Numbered from the stretch's first letter, positions 25,171 to 38,312 are shown. The stretch: 64,000 nucleotides of DNA from Unio delphinus (GCA_029339505.1 JAQISU010000155.1:22288001-22352000), one strand, 5' to 3'. A program made the numbers and translations. Notes: a model not told the origin generated them from the letters alone.

Positions 25171-28100
25171 TTTTAGAAATTACTTTTGCTTACAGTTTGA
25201 TGGAAACTTACATTAAGTTGTCAAATATTTTCAAAAATTTGGATTTCTTTACTGAAATTATTCATTTAAATTACAAAGTGTTCATTGATACTTTTGGAGT
25301 AAATCACTATTTTGGACTTATTGTGTATTCATTCAAAGCCATTTTGAAGTATATCATTGCATTACACCAAGAACGTTAGCACGGCTGCACATTCCAGGCT
25401 GTTGGTACATCAACAAATTCAAAACTGTAATTCAGAATGCCACTGGATGTCATTTGGAACACTCTATTTTGTTGAACTTGTGATAGAACTATTTGGAATT
25501 ATATTCACAATACTATATGGGTTTTTCTAAATTCTGTATCAATAAACCTTCAGTCTTGAAAACACTGGTAACTTGGGGTAAGAGTCTTATAATCTGACAA
25601 AAGTAAAGATAAAAATAAATTACATTCTTTTCTGAACTATTAATGGTTTCACTTATACATGTATAAATGTGAGACAATGCAAAAAAGGGACATTTTTTTC
25701 ACTTCCAAATGATGATTAAATTACTGGAAAGTGTCACTGTAAATGTAAACACCACTAAACGTGATGTTGAATTTTTGGTGTATGTTCAGGGTAGAAAATC
25801 AACTTGAGTTTTTTCTCATTATGCTAACATACATCCACTCAGCCCAAGGATTCAGGTTCAGCAATGTGGATGTGAGAAAGCATGCCAGTTATTTCCCATG
25901 TGTCAACGGTACTTACTGGGATTTTCCCAGGTTCTTTCTATACCAGTTATACTGGCCACCATGTATAGCCTATCATGCCAGTGCTCAAAGAAAAATTTAT
26001 TTAGACATAGGCCCAAGGTTGGTGACTTTAAAAAATCGCAAGCTCGGACTCAAACTCCACAAGCTCAGACTCCAATGTCCATATGCCTAAAATTAACCAT
26101 TTTTTAATAGTATTTTTCACACAATGTTACAATTGCTACACTTCAAATATGAAAAAATAAAAACAAAATCATATGAAATTGATCTGTGCATTTATCTGGA
26201 TCTTGAAATATTTCAAGCAAAGTTGTTTTCTCCAGGCCTTGAAGTCAGCTATGGTCTAATTGTTCGAACAATGTCCTTCTTACTCAGTGGATTAACAGTG
26301 TTTATGTTCATTACCATCTGGTGTGCCTTGTTTCATTTTATACTTTTGATTTTCTTCATAGTTACTGCTTTATTTGTTCAGCCAGTGTTTAATTACATTT
26401 GAGTAAGCATCTGCAAGAGACAGCTGAAATGTATATTATTCATTACATTTGAAACCTTTTCAACAATTCACCAATTCAATAAAATTTAAACAAGACCATT
26501 AAAATAAATCAAAATACTTTACAAGTGTTTTTGCAGAAATATTTTTTGTCAATATTTCCTTTAATTCTCAACTCTGCCAAATGTTTGCCAATTTGTATAC
26601 TTAAATACTAAAATGTCAACATGATCACATCTGATTCCTTTATTACTTTTTTAAAAAGAACAACACATCATGCATTTGGCCTAAACTTTCCAGGTGACAA
26701 CAATAAAGTAATCAATTAACTGCTTGTATTGTATACATGCTAGTCTTAACCGCATTATGTGGCAAAACAACACTACAGTTGTTGCCACAATTGCTGGATC
26801 AGTTCTGGTACCCACTAGACTGGTTCTGGCTGGTGTCTTGCACATGAATATGCAAAATGAGTATTTCAAAATCACGTGTTTATTTGAGTAAAGTTGGCAC
26901 AAGTTTGGGTAACCCAGGCAATCTGTTCCACATTGATAGATCACGTGCTTAGCTTTGTACACAAAAAGTACAGTATAGCTTTCAACAGAAGCATGAAACT
27001 AAGTACATATATTCATAAGGAAAATGGACAAACATGGGAATACATATGAACAATTTATTTGTCTGCCAACAGCTTAAATATTTTAATTTACACATTTTAT
27101 TAGCTTGCGTCACGTACATATGCATTGGTAATATATGGGTGTCCTTTGCGTGAGTGACATAAAAGCATCTAACGAATCAACATGCCAGTGATAATAGCAA
27201 CAATGTCGAAGTAAAGGTAATATTACAAGGGTTTATGCCAATCGAGATAAACCAATCTTACTGGGCACAAATAAACGTTATCGTGAAATGTAACTTGCAT
27301 CAATTTGTATTTATATGCACATGCTCAATATGCTACGTGCATTTAACTGCCAAAGTACAACCACAGGTGCTCGACGCGAGCTTGATGTGAAGAAAAAAAT
27401 AATAATTTAAAGAAAAAAAAAACATACAGAGTGAGAAAAATACCTTAGAGTACCCCAATGACCCATTCAGACATATGACCCCCTCTATATAGAGGTTTAA
27501 ATATGCCAATAAAATTGGTGTTTTTTTTTTTTAAACAGTCAAGTGTGACTTCTCAGCGATTTCACTGATAAATAACCTTAACTACTTACCTGAAAAGCTA
27601 AGGAGTGAACTGTTAAATGTCTGAAACTCCAAATTATCAATACGTGGAAACCATATAAAACCGAAAGTGATGCAGACGATACTGAGCGACATCTATCTGA
27701 CAGAAAAGAACTATAACTCTTGTATTACATGATCTTGATTGTGGCGAAGCGAAAATAATTTATTGGATATATTATTGAAAAGAGAGACGGGGGGGGGGGC
27801 GACTATTTAGTTTTTCCAATTTTTAAAGATGTTTAGATAATGTAAAAGAAATACAAGGAAACACATAAAATCTGGAATATATATATTTGGTCATAAACTC
27901 GCTAACTTACAAAATTATTCAACTTCTGAAGCTATAACTTGCTTAAGTATTTCACTATACCCACAGTTAATCTACTACTCCCTCTACAAAGTACAGGTTT
28001 TTCGATATTCTGAAAAAGTTATCTACTCAGTCGAGTATATAGTATCCTTTGACTTAGTGAAATACTTGGTAGATAGACTTGTCACATGTATACATGACTC

Positions 28101-28379
28101 GAGCTCCGTTTGTTCTAAAATATAGCATCATCAGTATATTATTATCTAAGTTATCACAGAAATTACATTTATTATATGTAGACTGAGGCTGAGGGATAAT
28201 AATTTTTTTAAATAAGTAAAGTAGCTCAGCTTTCATCGCTCCATTGCGATTTAATGTTGTATACTCCATATTTCTCTTAAGTCAATTTAAGCGATTTTCC
28301 ATGAATGTGCGTTTTAAATTCTGCATTCATTTTTAAACACTTTTTAAAAAGGTAACCGAATCCATCTGATTTCTGACGC
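25171..28379. other. Long non-coding stretch
   Basis: Several open stretches of 60-110 codons (for example 25761-26090 and 26124-26402 on +) have no splice context, start-site support or recognisable motif; I treat them as chance. A G10 run lies near 27790-27799. Confidence 0.35.
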
Positions 28380-28890
28380 TAGTAAAATGCTTCTTTCCTC
28401 TCACTGAGTACCTGTATACGAGGTGGGGGCTGAGGGTGACCCCGCAATAGTACGCTCCGTTATAGAACGAACTCAGATATAACATTATAACAGGGTGGTG
28501 CCATGCCTCACTAAACATTATATGCATGTATTTGTCTTGTACACAAGAAAAAATATTTGTCTCTTTACTTCTTAAAAGTGAGAAAAATAACATGTAAACT
28601 GTTTATTATCATGTTTACGAAGAGTTCGTGAATGAATTAGAATGTAAGACGATCGTGGAAAATCTCCTAAAGTTTCATCTACGTGTATTTGTCTCGTACA
28701 TGGAAAAAACGTTCTTCTTAAAAGTTCGAAAAATAAACGTATAAAATGGTTATTATGCTTGATACTAGATCGCGTATGAATTACAATATAAGACGACCGT
28801 GACGTAGCTCCTGAAATTTCATATGCACATATTTTTCTCGTACATGGAGAAAACAAATTCTTATTAAAAGTACCTAAAATATCGTGTAAA
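28380..28890. repeat. Diverged tandem repeat, about 150-bp period
   Basis: Three copies of a unit marked by TGTATTTGTCTTGTACACAAG (about 28527), TGTATTTGTCTCGTACATGG (about 28682) and ATATTTTTCTCGTACATGGAG (about 28830), each followed by an A-rich run, CTTAAAAGT and GAAAAATAA-like text. Spacings of about 156 and 147 bp. Open frames here are by-products. Confidence 0.55.
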
Positions 28891-29378
28891 ACACCTAAAA
28901 CAGGCCCCAGGTCTGAATATCTCTAGATTCTGATGCTTGCCTGCCAGTGGTTGATTTATCTGTTATCAGCAAGTGTGAACCTCACCAGTGTCAAATTTAA
29001 TTGATTTTAGACTCCCAACTAACTGTCCAGTTGAAATGCACATATTTAATTTCCCAGAGTTTGAAAGTTACCTTTAATTATGGGATCTCTGCAAGAGATT
29101 GTAGGTCTATAATTTGTACCAAAAAAGATTACTGACTGTTGTTGTGATGTGATTGATTGATGAACGCTCTAAATACATTGTCTGAATAGTTGTGTGACCT
29201 TTTACAAGAATACTTCCTGTTTAATCTTGAAGACACGGTGTATGTAATATAATCAAGATTTCGAAGATGAAGAAATGGTAAGAATTACATATTACTTGTA
29301 TTCAGTATTTTGTAATATCACTTACTCAGTGTATCGCATACATACACCTTTTATTGTAAGCTTATGTTTGATATAGTT

Positions 29379-29496
<118 letters not shown>

Positions 29497-30239
29497 TAGA
29501 CTTGAAATTGTAAAAATATAATAGCTTTATACTACCGCAATATCCAACTGTTTACATGTATAGTATGAATTCAGTTTAATTCAGTAACAATAAGTTAAGT
29601 TCAATAACAGTTCTCTCTCCTAAATCCACATTCAAGAAACCCAGAGTTATCGTCGCTTTGATTCTCATGTTGGTCATTTATTTGTCTAATTACAATAAGA
29701 AATACTTAATGCATGGTATTGTCTATTTATGTATATTAGAAGTGTATCAGCGTTAGATAGTAGTCTTATACTACTCAATATTCAAAGTAACATTGATAGA
29801 GAATATAGTCATTAACATATATGTTTGTAAATGAATGTAGAAGTTTATAAATAAAAAAAATATATTTAATCATATACAGTAGATCATAACTGACACCAGC
29901 CTTTTGAAAGTAGCGTTCAGGCAACAATTGACATAATGGTTATATGTTTTTCTAGTTTTTATTTCTGTCCATCTCTCATTTCCTTGATCAATCATAACTG
30001 TATTCTTTTTATCTTCCAATATGTAATGTCTATTACCAAAATTCGAATTTTATATTTTAAGTGACTATCTAGTTTGACTGAATTAATGATGTCAGATAGT
30101 TAAATTATTTCATTCTTCAGCATATTTCCAAATGTATACCATCAATGAAGTCTCTTCCTTCCAATAAAATAGAAGACGGAACTTTCATATCAAAAGATGA
30201 TCTTGTAAAGTTTCCTTAAATCTAATCATTCGATTCATG
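29497..30239. other. Non-coding stretch
   Basis: AT-rich; no feature recognised. Confidence 0.35.
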
Positions 30240-31060
30240 ACAGGAAAATAATTATGAAGAAAAAAAATATTTTACAAGAATTACAGAAACGGGATACTGA
30301 GATAATCCAGAGAGAAAAAAAAGAAATTGATTTCGTTGTTGTCTTTCGTTCGATATATGCTTCATCATTGTGAAGACTTTCAGGTTTGTAAAGTGGTACA
30401 CGATGAACTCATAGAACAGCAAACACAGTCAATAACTTCAAACAAATCGAACAAACCAACATGGAATCTTATCAACAACTAGCCTCTATTGACATTTGAA
30501 GTTTGAGTTATGTATGAAGAAACAATTAGAGAGCTACAACTTGAAGGGCTGAAGATTCCATCTTTAATTAATGATTATAAAACACAGTTCACCGACAGTG
30601 AAAGGAAACAAATTAATCTGTTTGAATGGCATTATAGTTCCTTTGGTGAGAAAGAAATGTCAGACTATGAAGATGAACAGGAAAATAAATGGGAATTCCT
30701 TGGATTATGTAAAGAGTTGGTAGAAAAGGGACAAGAACTCAGTCGGTTGTGCTTGAAGGTCTGTTAACGGTATGTTGCTCGGAAGTTTGGTGCTCATGCA
30801 AAAAATGAAATTACTATTGATCTGGAACGTATCCATCAACCTGAAAAAATAGAAACTGACACAGAAAATGCTCTTAGAGACATGCCTGCTCTTGTATATA
30901 TTTTCAGTGCACAAATGTGTGTGCACATAAAGCAGGAATACACATTGGTATCTAATTAAAGGAATTGCAACATGATGTTGAAACATATGAATTTATCACT
31001 CTGAAGATTCTTGCCTCTGTGAAGAAAAGTTACATTGTATATAAATATATATGCCTGTCA
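30240..31060 (+). pseudogene. Possible remnant of an unrecognised coding gene
   Basis: A chain of open pieces in changing frames on the + strand. 30255-30355 contains KRDTEIIQREKKEIDF; 30510-30767 is an 85-codon ATG-initiated piece, acidic and helical (GLKIPSLINDYKTQF, then DSERKQINLFEWHYSSFGEK and EFLGLCKELVEKGQELSRL); after TAA, 30768-30958 is open and reads VARKFGAHAKNEITIDLERI; after another shift, ELQHDVETYEFITLKILASV. The composition looks like genuine protein, not random AT-rich sequence, but each piece is cut by a stop or shift and I see no introns that would repair it. No family recognised. Confidence 0.3.
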
Positions 31061-31364
31061 TATTCTTTCCCAAAGCCCGTCTTCTGTCTGGTGAGCGTTT
31101 TATTGCAAGAAGTCATGTGAAATCTGGAAATCTCCGACCCCATTACGTGTCCTTTCATCTTGTCTAGATGACTAAAATCTCATAAAGCAATGTATTATTA
31201 TTGACTTTTTTGCTTTCAATGAAGTTAGAATAATTCCATGTTTTTGTAATAACAGAGACATTATTATATAAGATAAAAAGATAAGAATTCTTTATTTCAG
31301 ACTACAAAGTCCATACCTCTAAATTAAAAAATAAAGTTTAATAAAAGAAACATTGTAACCATAA

Positions 31365-31490
<126 letters not shown>

Positions 31491-31507
31491 AGCAACATCT
31501 ACAACTA

Positions 31508-32288
31508 TTAACCTGTGTCATGCATTATTAATAATAAAAACGAAATGACACATTTAAAGAGTAATTTGTTCCATCTACTAATAATATGAGAATTTACATG
31601 AATGTCATAGTTCCAAAGAGATTTCAAAATACAGCTCTTACTATTAGATCTTCTTGTCATCATTGAGAATACATACTTTCTCATTATTTCATCAAAACTG
31701 AATACATTATAGTTAACAAACATGTTGGAGGCACTGTTCCACCTTGGAAGACCTAATAGAAAACGAAGACTATTATTATGACCAATAACTAGTTTTCTTT
31801 TCATACATGCACTAAAGTTTGTCCACAGAGGAGCGCAATACATGGTGCAGCAATAAGATTTGAATAATCTAATTTTGATATGTAATGAACAATTCTTGAA
31901 TTTACGCAGAAGCATGTTTGTTCGAGTACACAGAGATCGGTAATGTCTCGTCATATCTTCATTATCCGACCGATTGGATTTCAAAATATGACCCAAATAC
32001 GTATAAGTGTTGACATAGGTAAGAGCATTGCCGTTAAGATGTACAAGGGGAGGAGATGGTAATTTGAAATAAGCTGTCTGAAAGACCATGCATACTGATT
32101 GTGTTTGTATTATACATTATATCATTCTCAAATGCGTATTGTTCACATATCTTTAATAATTTCCTTAATCCTGCTATAGAAGGACTTATCAATGACATAT
32201 CATCAGCAAAACTGAAATTGTTAAGAATTAACACATTTGGTGGCAGACGTAACCCTACGTTACACTGACTGAGCTTACGATTTAACTC

Positions 32289-32372
<84 letters not shown>

Positions 32373-32790
32373 CAAGGGGGACAGAATTCCCCCCTGCCTC
32401 ACCCAATTGGTTACATTGAAAGCGCTGGATATTACACTTCCCCATCGCACGCAATACACCTGTTTCCCATACCAGTTAAATAAAGTATGAACTATGTAGA
32501 CAGGTATTTTAATATCAATCAACTTTTTAAAGAGTGTCCAGTGATTGACCCCATCAAATGCCTTGCTAGCGTCTAAAAAGCATGCAAACACTGGGCTGCC
32601 ATGTTCTACATAATAGCTGACAGCTTCCTTAAAAGCATATATGCATAAATCGGTTAAATGCTGTTTTTTAAAGCCACACTGATTATCAGAGATTGTAACT
32701 TCACATATATGCAGAATGATGCATTCAAGTATTTTTTAAATAATAGTCGTAAGAGCTATAGGTCTGAAGTTATTTTTGTCCGCTATGTTA
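31508..32790 (-). mobile_element. LINE reverse transcriptase with in-frame (TA)n expansion
   Basis: Read on the - strand. 32600-32790 carries the first RT blocks in a shifted frame (NNFRPIALTT, SDNQCGFKKQH). 32034-32591 continues with FACFLDASKAFDGVNHWTLF, VRQGGILSPLLY and FSFADDMSLISPS, a catalytic motif in which tyrosine is replaced by phenylalanine. 31508-32089 is the C-terminal region (YTYLGHILKSN, then CMKRKLVIGHNNSLRFLLGL). Between ILSPLLY and DELNRKL, where relatives have a short FN-x-Y-x linker, lies a TA array coding for alternating Ile-Tyr without breaking the frame. A frame change at 32034-32089 separates the two large pieces. 5'-truncated, not active. Confidence 0.75.
32292..32371. 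repeat. (TA)n microsatellite inside the LINE
   Basis: About 40 TA units, open in the LINE reading frame. Confidence 0.95.
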
Positions 32791-33732
32791 TAAAGAAATG
32801 TTTACATCATAACTATTCATATCTCTAAACGCCGCACGTCCATCGTTGAGGTAAGATATGATAAGGTAATAACATTGGACAGTTAAAGATATCAGAATCA
32901 GGTTGATGCATTTTTATTTTAAATGTAGTAACACTAGAGGTAAAACGACTAAAAGTAACAAAATAAACAGAACATGCATCTAGTGGCAGTGTCTCTACAA
33001 GGCTAGGATGCACTTACCTTCTTTCAGCATTGGACATTTTCTGTGCCGTTTCATTATAACACAGCAGTCACTGACGTCGGCTTCAAAAGACGCGATGATA
33101 GTAGGGACAGACATTGCTCATTGAAATTAGGTCTGTTTTGCTTCCACGCTAATCTGCTTCTGTTTAATTTCAGATATAGGGTCTATTTTCTGTTTCACAT
33201 GCATCTGCCGTATAGGAAGAAAAAAATGATATGTGCGTACTTCTCAGACCTTTCGCTACGTTAATCTATCGATCGTTGATGCCTTCCCCTTGGTACCATG
33301 GCATCCGAAAAGGTTAAAAGCTCTTATATCAGTATATTTTCCCATATCCGATAAATAATTCCCTCTAATCTGTGTTGATATTGATTGACGATATCAGGAG
33401 GTAATGATTTATCGGCATATGTTTCCCCCTACGACGTCTGTGCGTGTTTTACCCCCAAAAAATTAAAATGAATTTTAAGACTAAAACTTATTTTTATATT
33501 CGTTTTTATTTTCATGGTTTCCTTTATAGGTATATTGTCAGGTCACCATATTTTCCACACCTATTCAGAAAATAAATTTATAATAATGTATAGATGACGT
33601 GCATTTATTGTTTGAGGTAAAGGATGTGAATGAGAAAGTCTTTTGTTGTGATCAGAATAGCCTCGGTGTTATCATCATTCCTCTGCATATTGTTACACGT
33701 CATCCATGATTTCACATCAGACATGCACCGCT
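32791..33732. other. Non-coding stretch with a possible first exon
   Basis: On the - strand near 33018-33040, ATGTCCAATGCTGAAAGAAG is followed by a strong donor GTAAGTG, and the upstream 150 bp are richer in CpG with a TGACGTCG near 33072. This could be a first exon, but no continuation was found. Otherwise nothing seen. Confidence 0.25.
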
Positions 33733-34290
33733 CTACTCATTGGATGGTAGCATCAACTTCAGTTTGGTGACTAGATTTGTATATTTGAGCGTCATCAGCA
33801 CACAGAAGGTGAGAACTGGATGATTATATATGACATTTGCGAGTGGCTGATTGTATAGAATGAAGAAAACAGATCCAAGAACAGACCCATGTGGAACACC
33901 ACAATATATATCAACTGGGCTGGAATGTATTCCACTTGCAGATAAAATTTGTGTTCTGTTGACTAAGTAGGACATGAGCCACAATAAGGCTGTATTGTGA
34001 ATGCCAAATACATGCTGGAGACGGTAAGTAATATATCATCGTCTATTGTGTAAAATGCTATAGACAAATCAAGGAGGGTGAGGACTGTAATCTTCCGCTA
34101 TCCAAAGCAGAGAGAATGTCATTAACTACTTTCAGATGAGTAGTGCCAGTATTGTGGCAAATGCGATATAAAGACTGTTTGAATTCACATGAGATACAAT
34201 AACTTAGAAGTACTTTTACTAAGATTTTTTTATTGAACGGAAGATTAGAATCTGGGCGGTAGGTCTTTAAATCGTTACGGTCGAAGTATA
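33733..34290 (-). mobile_element. Decayed CR1/L2-type LINE RT fragment
   Basis: - strand pieces in three frames: NDLKTYRPDSNLPF and TGTTHLKVVNDILSALDSG (34058-34270), a short LSIAFYTIDDDILL piece (about 34040), then MSYLVNRTQIL and DIYCGVPHGSVLGSVFFILY (33800-33984). These are RT blocks in the normal order. Frameshifts lie between every block. Confidence 0.7.
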
Positions 34291-34329
34291 CATAGTTGTT
34301 ATTTTTATTGACGTATGTATACATATATA

Positions 34330-35095
34330 TTCATTTCCCTATTTCTGACCCACCCCTAGCTCCAGCCACTGTCTCTTTTTTGTAATTTTTTTCAATTTCG
34401 GCATGACCTGGGTAAAATACACGCATGATTCAAATTATGGATTTTGTCTAAATTGAGAAAAGTAAATTTCTTGTTAACGTCGGTGGGGGGAAAGTTGCGA
34501 CCAGAGCATCGCTCAAATCAGGGACCATATTAACTGCAAACTGTCGCTCTACCTTTGAGCAGCATATAAGCCATACCATCTGTGTGACAATGCGTACGGT
34601 GAATCGCTTTTAAGCATACGTTTATTATATGGCCAAACGTTTCTTTGAAGAACGTTTGCTGGAACTGAATGAAAAGGTTTGATGCTGAAAGTATTGCCCT
34701 CGTTTATAACTGTGGAAAACACCTGTCATTCTATCTGACAAATGTTCCATGAATAGAGATAGCATGCTGTATGTAATGCATGGTTTAAATTAAGTCATCG
34801 GAGCGCAATTACATTGCCGCTCATAACTCTTTTAAGGGACTTAGATATTTCAGATATTTTCTGAGAAGGAAACCTTAATTGTATATTATGCTGATTTTAT
34901 CTCTTGCTTCGAGCTGCTTTGTTCTTTATATGACTCTACACATTGCATATCTCCAACACTGGTATCATTATATTACATTAAGCATCTAAAAACAAATCTT
35001 GTTCAGCCAAGTCTACTAAGTCATAAAATTGTTATATTACTTTCAGATGTACGACATGTGAAATTATTGACTGCTTTTTTTATTGGAAAACTATA
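34330..35095. other. Non-coding stretch
   Basis: No gene or recognised element. Confidence 0.35.
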
Positions 35096-36835
35096 ATGTA
35101 CCGGAAGGGTCGGAAAGGCGAGAGCAGCTTTCATTCAGCTCAAGAACATCTGGAGCTCCAAACAAATTTCCTTTATTACTGTTAGGATTAAATTTTTAGT
35201 AAAATTAATAAAGATTGATATTTTCTTTGAATTGTATTAAAGTAATGTTTTATTTATTTATATGTAAGTAGTTTCTAAAATATATTAAAGGTAATTTCAC
35301 TTGTTTTTGAAGTACAACTATACAGAATAGAAAAGGTTGCTGAACAAGTGGGAAAAAAAGGCAGTGTGTATAAAGTATACTCCCTAACATCAGTAAAAAT
35401 AACTAATGTACAGTGTTGTGTAAGATTGAATACCATAATACATGCGTTTGCTGACTTAGCTGCAGTTCTAGGTTTCATTAGTAAAAATATGTCTCTGACC
35501 TAGTGATTGGCAAAGGTTCAATTCGGTTAATGAAGATGAAGTAACTTCTCTCTCTCTAAGAGCTTCTATACATCACAAAACAAGATGGCTTCCAACTAAC
35601 GGATATCCATATTTGGTCTGACGTCGTTAAGACAAATATAAGATTGAGTCTTATGACGTCAATAAGATGGTTTTCACCCGCTGGAACTGGTCTCGACCAG
35701 ATTGTAGAGTCGTAGTTTTCTGTCTGATGCATAGAAGGGTATGACCTTGTCTAACCCTGAATCTGGCCGCGAACGTATAAAAAGAAATGCGCGAATCAGG
35801 TCAGATCAGCTATTCGCATCAGCAGAAGACTGACGTTGACTCTTCAATTTCAGGTAGGCAACTGTACATGTCATAATTTCTTGTAAGGAATAAGTATTTT
35901 TAATGATTAAGATTTTAATGGTAAAATTGCTTTGTGTGCAACATTACTATTGAATTCTTTTATTTATAATATATTGTAATGGAATGTTTAAATATTTTAA
36001 AGAATTTATATTTATGTAACTTTTATTATATGAATTATATGAATTAGCTACCAACTTCATACTTTAATTTAATGTTGAAATAAAGTATTTCTTAAGTAAG
36101 AAAGAGTAATATCTAGCAATATATTCTAAATCAATATTCTTAATATTCTGTTTTAAAATGAGTAAAATGCATTAACTAATATTACATTTAATGCTTTTGC
36201 TATCTTGAAATTGATTGAGAATTAACTAGTGAATAATATTCTAAGGTGCAGAAGTTATATGAATAAAATGAAGTTGGAAAGCTTAATGTTGAAAATGTAA
36301 TATGTATTTTATGAATTTTTATTATAAAGTTTTAAGATGTGTTTCTAGAATGTAGTAATATATATGTGTGTTGATTATTTAAATAAAGTTATTCGCATCA
36401 GCAGAAGGCTGACGTTGACTCTTCAATTTCAGCTACGATTCCGTACCTGAATTCCCTCATCATTTCTATCATCTGGTGACACTCTTTATCTGGGGACTCA
36501 ACCTTTTTCTTCTTGCTATCTTCCTGAGTTCCCAGCCTGAGTTTATGAGACTGATCTATAGAACATTCCAACTAAACATCTAAGAAAAGTCTCATAAAAT
36601 TACCAAAATCAGACTGTTCAGCTCCAACGTGAAGTCAGTCCTACTGTATGGAGCAGAGACTTGGAGAACCACCAAGTCCACAGTAAAGAGAGGCAGACAT
36701 CACTAAGATGGGTTACACCTGGAGTCAGCTTGAGGGGATGACACAGGACAGAAGCTTCTGGCGATCTTTTGTGGGTGGCCTATACCCTGGCAGGGGTGAC
36801 GGGCAAAACTAACTAATCATGAACCGGAGGCTTTT
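35096..36835 (+). mobile_element. LINE 3'-end fragment split by a solo LTR
   Basis: 35100-35179 reads on the + strand as KARAAFIQLKNIWSSKQISF, and 36604 onward resumes with KIRLFSSNVKSVLLYGAETW, followed by a frame-shifted terminal region (HLESA, then TGQKLLAIFCGWPIPW-like text). This is the C-terminal end of a LINE RT protein. Removing the LTR and one copy of TTAC restores an uninterrupted frame across the junction, which fixes the LTR boundaries. Confidence 0.75.
35180..36599 (+). mobile_element. Solo LTR of the 49-kb gypsy family
   Basis: 1420 bp starting TGTTAGGATT and ending CATAAAA, flanked by TTAC on both sides. It matches the 5' LTR at 49274-50118 along its length except for an extra block. 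It has a CRE (TGACGTCA, 35654-35661) and TATAAAAA (35776-35783), followed 35 nt later by a 43-bp segment (35811-35853). A 536-bp AT-rich insert beginning GTAGGC then leads to a second copy of the 43-bp segment (36390-36432), after which LTR homology resumes. AATAAA occurs twice in the insert (36079-36084, 36382-36387). No internal region remains, as expected after LTR-LTR recombination. Confidence 0.85.
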
Positions 36836-37090
36836 TAAGGTGACAAAAATGCTTCAAGTGCATTTTCTGTCACTATATTACAAATTCTTAAATATTCAAA
36901 GAGATGGGATCAAATAAGTCCGAAGCCTTTATTTTTGGCTAATGGAGAGACTCTATTACGGGAATTCTTTTATCCCAAATTCTGTAGCTTTTATCTAAGT
37001 TGAGATTTCATCCCTTAAAATAATACGGCTTGTTTCACGTGGAAATATATATGTGAAGTGAAAGGAAACTTTCTGTGTAAATTTACATAT
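36836..37090. other. Short non-coding stretch
   Basis: Nothing recognised. Confidence 0.3.
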
Positions 37091-37450
37091 TTAGAAAATA
37101 AAAGATACAATTATTTTGGCTGGAAGCTTATGTGAGTTCGATAGACGAAACGGCTGTTGTATAAAAATAGCAGAATCAACAGTTATTAGCATGTCATCTA
37201 CAAAGTCGTAAACATAAACCACAACCTTACCTCCTGCTAGGTCATTGCCTAGTACTAAATAAATATTTTCATGAGGTAAATAAGTCACTTTTCCAACAGT
37301 TAGAGATCCAGACACTAAGTCTGATACCAAACTGACCCTATGGAGAGGAAAACTAACAAAGCCACGCTCTACTCCATTGAACAAGAACACTTTACAAGAG
37401 GAATATGTTCCAGTCAAAGGCGAAGCACGTGATACTAAAAATACCCACAT
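37091..37450 (-). mobile_element. Gypsy-type protease-region fragment
   Basis: A 119-codon - strand frame with CKVFLFNGVERGFVSFPLHR, VSDLVSGSLTVG and VLGNDLAGGKVVV. The VPLH...L.S.LV.G.VTVG...LLGNDLAGGKV pattern is that of the aspartic-protease flap and end in a vertebrate- and fish-type gypsy group, distinct from the DTGAS protease of the 49-kb element. No flanking pol is visible, so it is an isolated fragment; the catalytic D-T/S-G lies outside it. Confidence 0.5.
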
Positions 37451-38305
37451 AAGCTTCTCAGCCCTTTAATACATTAATAGAGATAAGCTTGGCAGAATAA
37501 CAAGTGATACAGAACGGACTGACATGAACGGTTCGTAAGTCTCCAAATAGAATCAGACCAGATTTGGTTCTACCCAACATACGTATTGATTTCATTAAAG
37601 ACCATCACCTAGACATCTTTACAATAAGAGCATTTGGAATAGCTCTGCCTTTATTTTTTTGCTTACTTTTCAACTTGTAGTAATCAGAAATGACGCGACC
37701 TTTACTCTTGTGCTAAGTGCACATAGAAAGAGTTATGGTTTCTGGCCTGCAATAGCGAATGTTTGATTTTTAATAGTTGTGTCGTTTTATAATTTGGAAG
37801 TAATCGTATGACAATGAGGCGATCTTTTTCATAAAAGCTAGGTGAGAGGAAACCTTAAAGACAAATTATACTTTGAGAGTCACAGAATAATCGTCTTCTA
37901 CATGAGCAACATTTCCCAAAGTTTCCTCTTTTTGCTCAAGATAGATCTTGACATCATCACTGATTCACTTCTTTCACTCTTCAATTAAAACGAGCCGTCT
38001 TATGTTGTAGGCCTAATCTTTCTCAACCATCCTGGCTGAACACCACCTATCAAAACGTTTTGTTCCTTACAGATTTGACATGAGTTTGTCCAGTTTTTTT
38101 TCCCTTTCTACAATTCGACATGCCTAACTTAACATCTCATAACCCTTCAAGATAATCACAACTTAATCAGCACTTTGTTGTACCGACAGCAACAATTTTA
38201 TGTGACCAGCTTTGCAACTAACTACACTTCGTAATAATAAAGACCCATGTTCTCTTAGATATTCAAAATGTCAAGAATTGTCTCAAAGTGACCTACCTAC
38301 CTACA

Positions 38306-38312
<7 letters not shown>
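37451..38312. other. Non-coding stretch
   Basis: No gene or element recognised. Confidence 0.35.

Noticed and set aside
26124..26402. 92-codon + strand frame with a hydrophobic stretch
   Set aside because: AT-rich DNA readily gives Phe/Leu/Ile runs; no splice sites, homology or codon signal.
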